Shown here: positions 6,145 to 6,391 of the stretch, piece after piece | How positions within the stretch are numbered: the first letter of the stretch is position 1 | Layout: every line of letters begins with the position of its first letter | Assembly: GCA_021788565.1 (NCBI GenBank) | Contig: JAJYKO010000339.1 | Span: 1-6,391 of the forward strand | Direction of reading: 5' to 3' | DNA: 6,391 nt | Source of the DNA: Chloroflexota bacterium | GTDB taxonomy: Bacteria > Chloroflexota > UBA6077 | Translations under genes and position numbers: made by a program | The notes under the pieces: generated by a model | Told to the model about the DNA's origin: nothing | The model's database searches: none | What the model saw: only the letters and a program-made list of their open reading frames with translations

Positions 6145-6390
6145 TTACTCGCGAGCCCTGAGCGGCACGAACTGGGCAGTGATACCGTCGCCCCTCTTTT
6201 CGACCCGGGTGCTGCCGATCCAGTTGGCATCGTCGCGAGACGGGTAGTCCGACCGGAAATGAGCGCCGCGACTTTCGCGCCGATGGACGGCAGCGGTCAG
6301 GACTGCCAGACCCGTCCACGCCATTCTCTCTGTCTCCAGGAGGGCAGCTGTCTCCTGGGGTGAATCGTTCTTACATTCCGGAATTGCTCG
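6145..6390 (-). CDS. C-terminal fragment of a second fumarate reductase / succinate dehydrogenase / L-aspartate oxidase-type flavoprotein (5' end outside window)
   Basis: Reading right to left, a frame runs open from the window edge for 81 codons to a TAA at 6147-6145. It has no start codon of its own, so it is the 3' end of a larger gene. The peptide carries the hallmark C-terminal flavoprotein element: TAAVHRRESRGAHFRSDYPS, followed by RDDANWIGSTRVEKRGDGI and a short tail ending PLRARE. An upstream amphipathic stretch (LLETERMAWTGLAVLTAAV) fits the preceding helix bundle. This is the domain missing from the flavoprotein at the left end. The gene converges on the FeS-cytochrome b gene with 18 bases between stops. 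SdhA, FrdA, NadB and related dehydrogenases share this domain, so the subfamily cannot be set from the fragment. Any plus-strand frame across this stretch lacks recognisable protein features. Confidence 0.85.
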   Translation of the reverse strand, partial: RAIPECKNDSPQETAALLETERMAWTGLAVLTAAVHRRESRGAHFRSDYPSRDDANWIGSTRVEKRGDGITAQFVPLRARE

Positions 6391-6391
6391 C

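Noticed and set aside
6336..6358. Inverted repeat CCAGGAG / CTCCTGG with a 9-base loop, considered as a terminator
   Set aside because: It lies inside the coding part of the minus-strand flavoprotein gene, has no T-run after it on either strand, and is explained by codons for QETAALLE.
6133..6363. Plus-strand open frame of 76 codons near the right edge
   Set aside because: The opposite strand encodes a clear flavoprotein C-terminus across the same bases, and the plus-strand peptide has no recognisable feature.
6375..6384. 10-bp palindrome ATTCCGGAAT at the right edge
   Set aside because: It is short, falls within the minus-strand coding frame and has no second copy in the window.

Overview
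The window reads as one GC-rich bacterial catabolic operon on the plus strand, with the tail of a second gene converging on it from the right. Six plus-strand genes lie head to tail with gaps of 0 to about 40 bases and two junctions that overlap or are coupled. No internal promoter or terminator is evident, so they are probably co-transcribed from a promoter left of the window. The GC-rich composition, GTG/TTG starts and family mix suit an environmental heterotroph. From memory, the flavoprotein subtype resembles ones I associate with Chloroflexota, but the lineage cannot be fixed from this sequence (low confidence).

Layout, left to right: (1) a fumarate reductase/succinate dehydrogenase-type FAD flavoprotein, open at the left edge, that ends before the usual C-terminal domain; (2) the beta half and (3) the alpha half of a class I fumarase / L-tartrate dehydratase-type hydro-lyase, in beta-then-alpha order; (4) an MmgE/PrpD-family protein; (5) a CitE-like HpcH/HpaI aldolase/lyase; (6) a membrane protein joining a two-cluster 4Fe-4S domain to a four-helix di-haem cytochrome b. 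After a gap of only 18 bases, a minus-strand gene ends at 6145. It has no start codon in the window and shows the C-terminal domain of another SdhA/FrdA/NadB-type flavoprotein.

Working model (inference): a C4-C6 di- or tricarboxylic acid, possibly methyl-branched (mesaconate, citramalate, methylsuccinate or aconitate-like), is oxidised or reduced by the flavoprotein. It is hydrated or dehydrated by the fumarase-type enzyme, remodelled by the MmgE/PrpD protein, and cleaved by the CitE-like lyase, probably as a CoA thioester. Electrons would pass between the flavoprotein and the quinone pool through the FeS-cytochrome b protein in place of a standard SdhB/SdhCD set. No CoA-transferase or CoA ligase is visible; one would be expected outside the window if the lyase uses CoA esters.

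The main points of interest are the unusual electron-transfer module, the truncated flavoprotein with no histidine at the covalent-FAD position, the reversed fumarase gene order with substitutions at predicted substrate-contact residues, and the convergent second flavoprotein. No RNA genes, CRISPR arrays, insertion sequences or integration sites were seen, and there is no gene-free stretch longer than about 40 bases.
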